Source: Saprospiraceae bacterium (GTDB lineage: Bacteria > Bacteroidota > Bacteroidia > Chitinophagales > Saprospiraceae). Taken from it: 64,000 bases of DNA. The notes under the pieces were generated by a model. It did no database searches and had not been told where the DNA came from. It saw only the letters and a program-made list of their open reading frames with translations. The DNA lies in assembly GCA_025055285.1 (NCBI GenBank), contig JANWXM010000006.1, forward strand, positions 1 through 64,000. The letters run 5' to 3'. Positions within the stretch are counted from its first letter, which is position 1. The number at the start of each line of letters is the position of its first letter. This document shows positions 63,661 to 64,000 of this stretch, piece after piece. Position numbers and translations under genes: made by a program.

Positions 63661-63681
63661 ATACTATAGTTTCAAATGCAA

Positions 63682-63720
63682 AAGAGCGGTGGAGTTCTTC
63701 AGCGAATACCCACCGCTCTT
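63682..63720. terminator. Hairpin terminator between the H3TH gene and crcB
   Basis: Perfect 11-bp stem (AAGAGCGGTGG with CCACCGCTCTT) around a 17-base loop. On the minus strand it is followed by TTTT, fitting termination of the gene that ends at 63770. Confidence 0.85.
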
Positions 63721-63769
63721 CTTTGTACGTGCTGCGACAGCCAAGAAGCATCCCGGCGCCACATCCCTT

Positions 63770-64000
63770 CTACTCCGAGGTTTTGCGCCCGCCGATAAGC
63801 ATATCTTGATAGTCCTTTAGCTCTTCCCACTGGCCATTCGCAGCAAAGCGCGCTTGAGCAGGCCACGTAGAAGGGTCGTGAATTTGATAGCGCGGGCCTG
63901 CGGCCTCTAGGATTTCGCGCAAGCGCTCTACCGGAGTGTTTGCTAGCGCCTCCCATGTGTCAATGCCCGCACTCTGAAGTAATTGTTCGATTTTTGGCCC
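63770..64000 (-). CDS. C-terminus of an H3TH (helix-3-turn-helix, COG3743-like) protein, partial
   Basis: The last 76 residues of a minus-strand gene whose start lies beyond the window. The sequence begins GPKIEQLLQSAGIDTWEAL and continues with NTPVERLREILEAAG, then TWPAQARFAANGQWEELKDY. This is the helix-hairpin-helix pattern of the 'flap endonuclease-1-like H3TH' domain common in Bacteroidota, often after a membrane or coiled-coil N-terminal part. The domain probably binds DNA or RNA; the rest of the protein is not visible. Followed by a terminator. Confidence 0.8.
   Translation of the reverse strand, partial: GPKIEQLLQSAGIDTWEALANTPVERLREILEAAGPRYQIHDPSTWPAQARFAANGQWEELKDYQDMLIGGRKTSE

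Noticed and set aside
63661-63690. Fluoride riboswitch upstream of crcB.
   Set aside because: Only 22 bases separate crcB from the terminator stem of the previous gene; no pseudoknot sequence is seen.
1-64000. CRISPR array, insertion sequence or prophage.
   Set aside because: No regularly spaced direct repeats, transposase or phage structural genes were found.

Overview
The window reads as a chromosomal segment of a member of the Bacteroidota. The evidence is a PorZ protein and a type A C-terminal sorting domain of the type IX secretion system (T9SS), a gliding-motility-type (CHU_C) C-terminal domain, a TlpA-like protein with a DUF4369-like N-terminus, a bacterial GH3-family enzyme, and several exact matches to the Bacteroidota -7 promoter element TAnnTTTG just upstream of genes. 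Base composition looks close to balanced. Finer placement (Saprospiria, Chitinophagia or Cytophagia) cannot be decided by eye. I see no rRNA, phage, transposase or CRISPR array. One tRNA gene (Asn) is present.

Layout. 1-10.7 kb: purine-nucleoside/laccase-domain enzyme, CNNM/CorC-type membrane protein, ECF sigma factor, glycosyltransferase, fused aspartokinase-homoserine dehydrogenase, then a minus-strand run with an RsbW-like ATPase, ybeY, a small secreted protein, a jelly-roll-like protein and queG. 10.7-21.5 kb: LamG/CHU_C surface protein, PfkB kinase, polysaccharide flippase, holA, sterol desaturase family protein, a dusB-cca-OmpA-like cluster and a WG-repeat protein. 21.5-38.7 kb: M14 peptidase, a 1208-residue M12B-like metalloprotease with T9SS signal, aspS, lipoprotein MsrB, gpmI, CoA hydrolase/transferase, an outer membrane barrel plus GH3 pair, and M3 oligopeptidase. 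38.7-50.9 kb: tRNA-Asn with a strong terminator, apaG, ABC-F ATPase, MFS transporter, VWA-like membrane protein, a decayed ATPase with an intact partner gene, meaB, an HD-domain protein and htrA. 50.9-64 kb: M29 aminopeptidase, TlpA-like protein, GH20 hexosaminidase, lysozyme-like membrane protein, porZ, a PKD-to-beta-barrel fusion, two thioredoxin-fold proteins, crcB and the end of an H3TH protein.

Most of the window is core metabolism, RNA maturation and cell-envelope export; secreted peptidases, GH20 and surface proteins suggest polymer degradation. The clearest accessory element is 45986-47588: an AAA-type ATPase broken by two frameshifts and two stop codons, overlapping by four bases an intact 145-residue protein with a possible nuclease-like motif. 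This ATPase-plus-partner pair is the best candidate here for a poorly described system. A second theme is that several housekeeping genes (gpmI, queG, the WG-repeat gene, holA) have the TAnnTTTG box only 4-7 bases before the start codon, which predicts leaderless or nearly leaderless transcripts.
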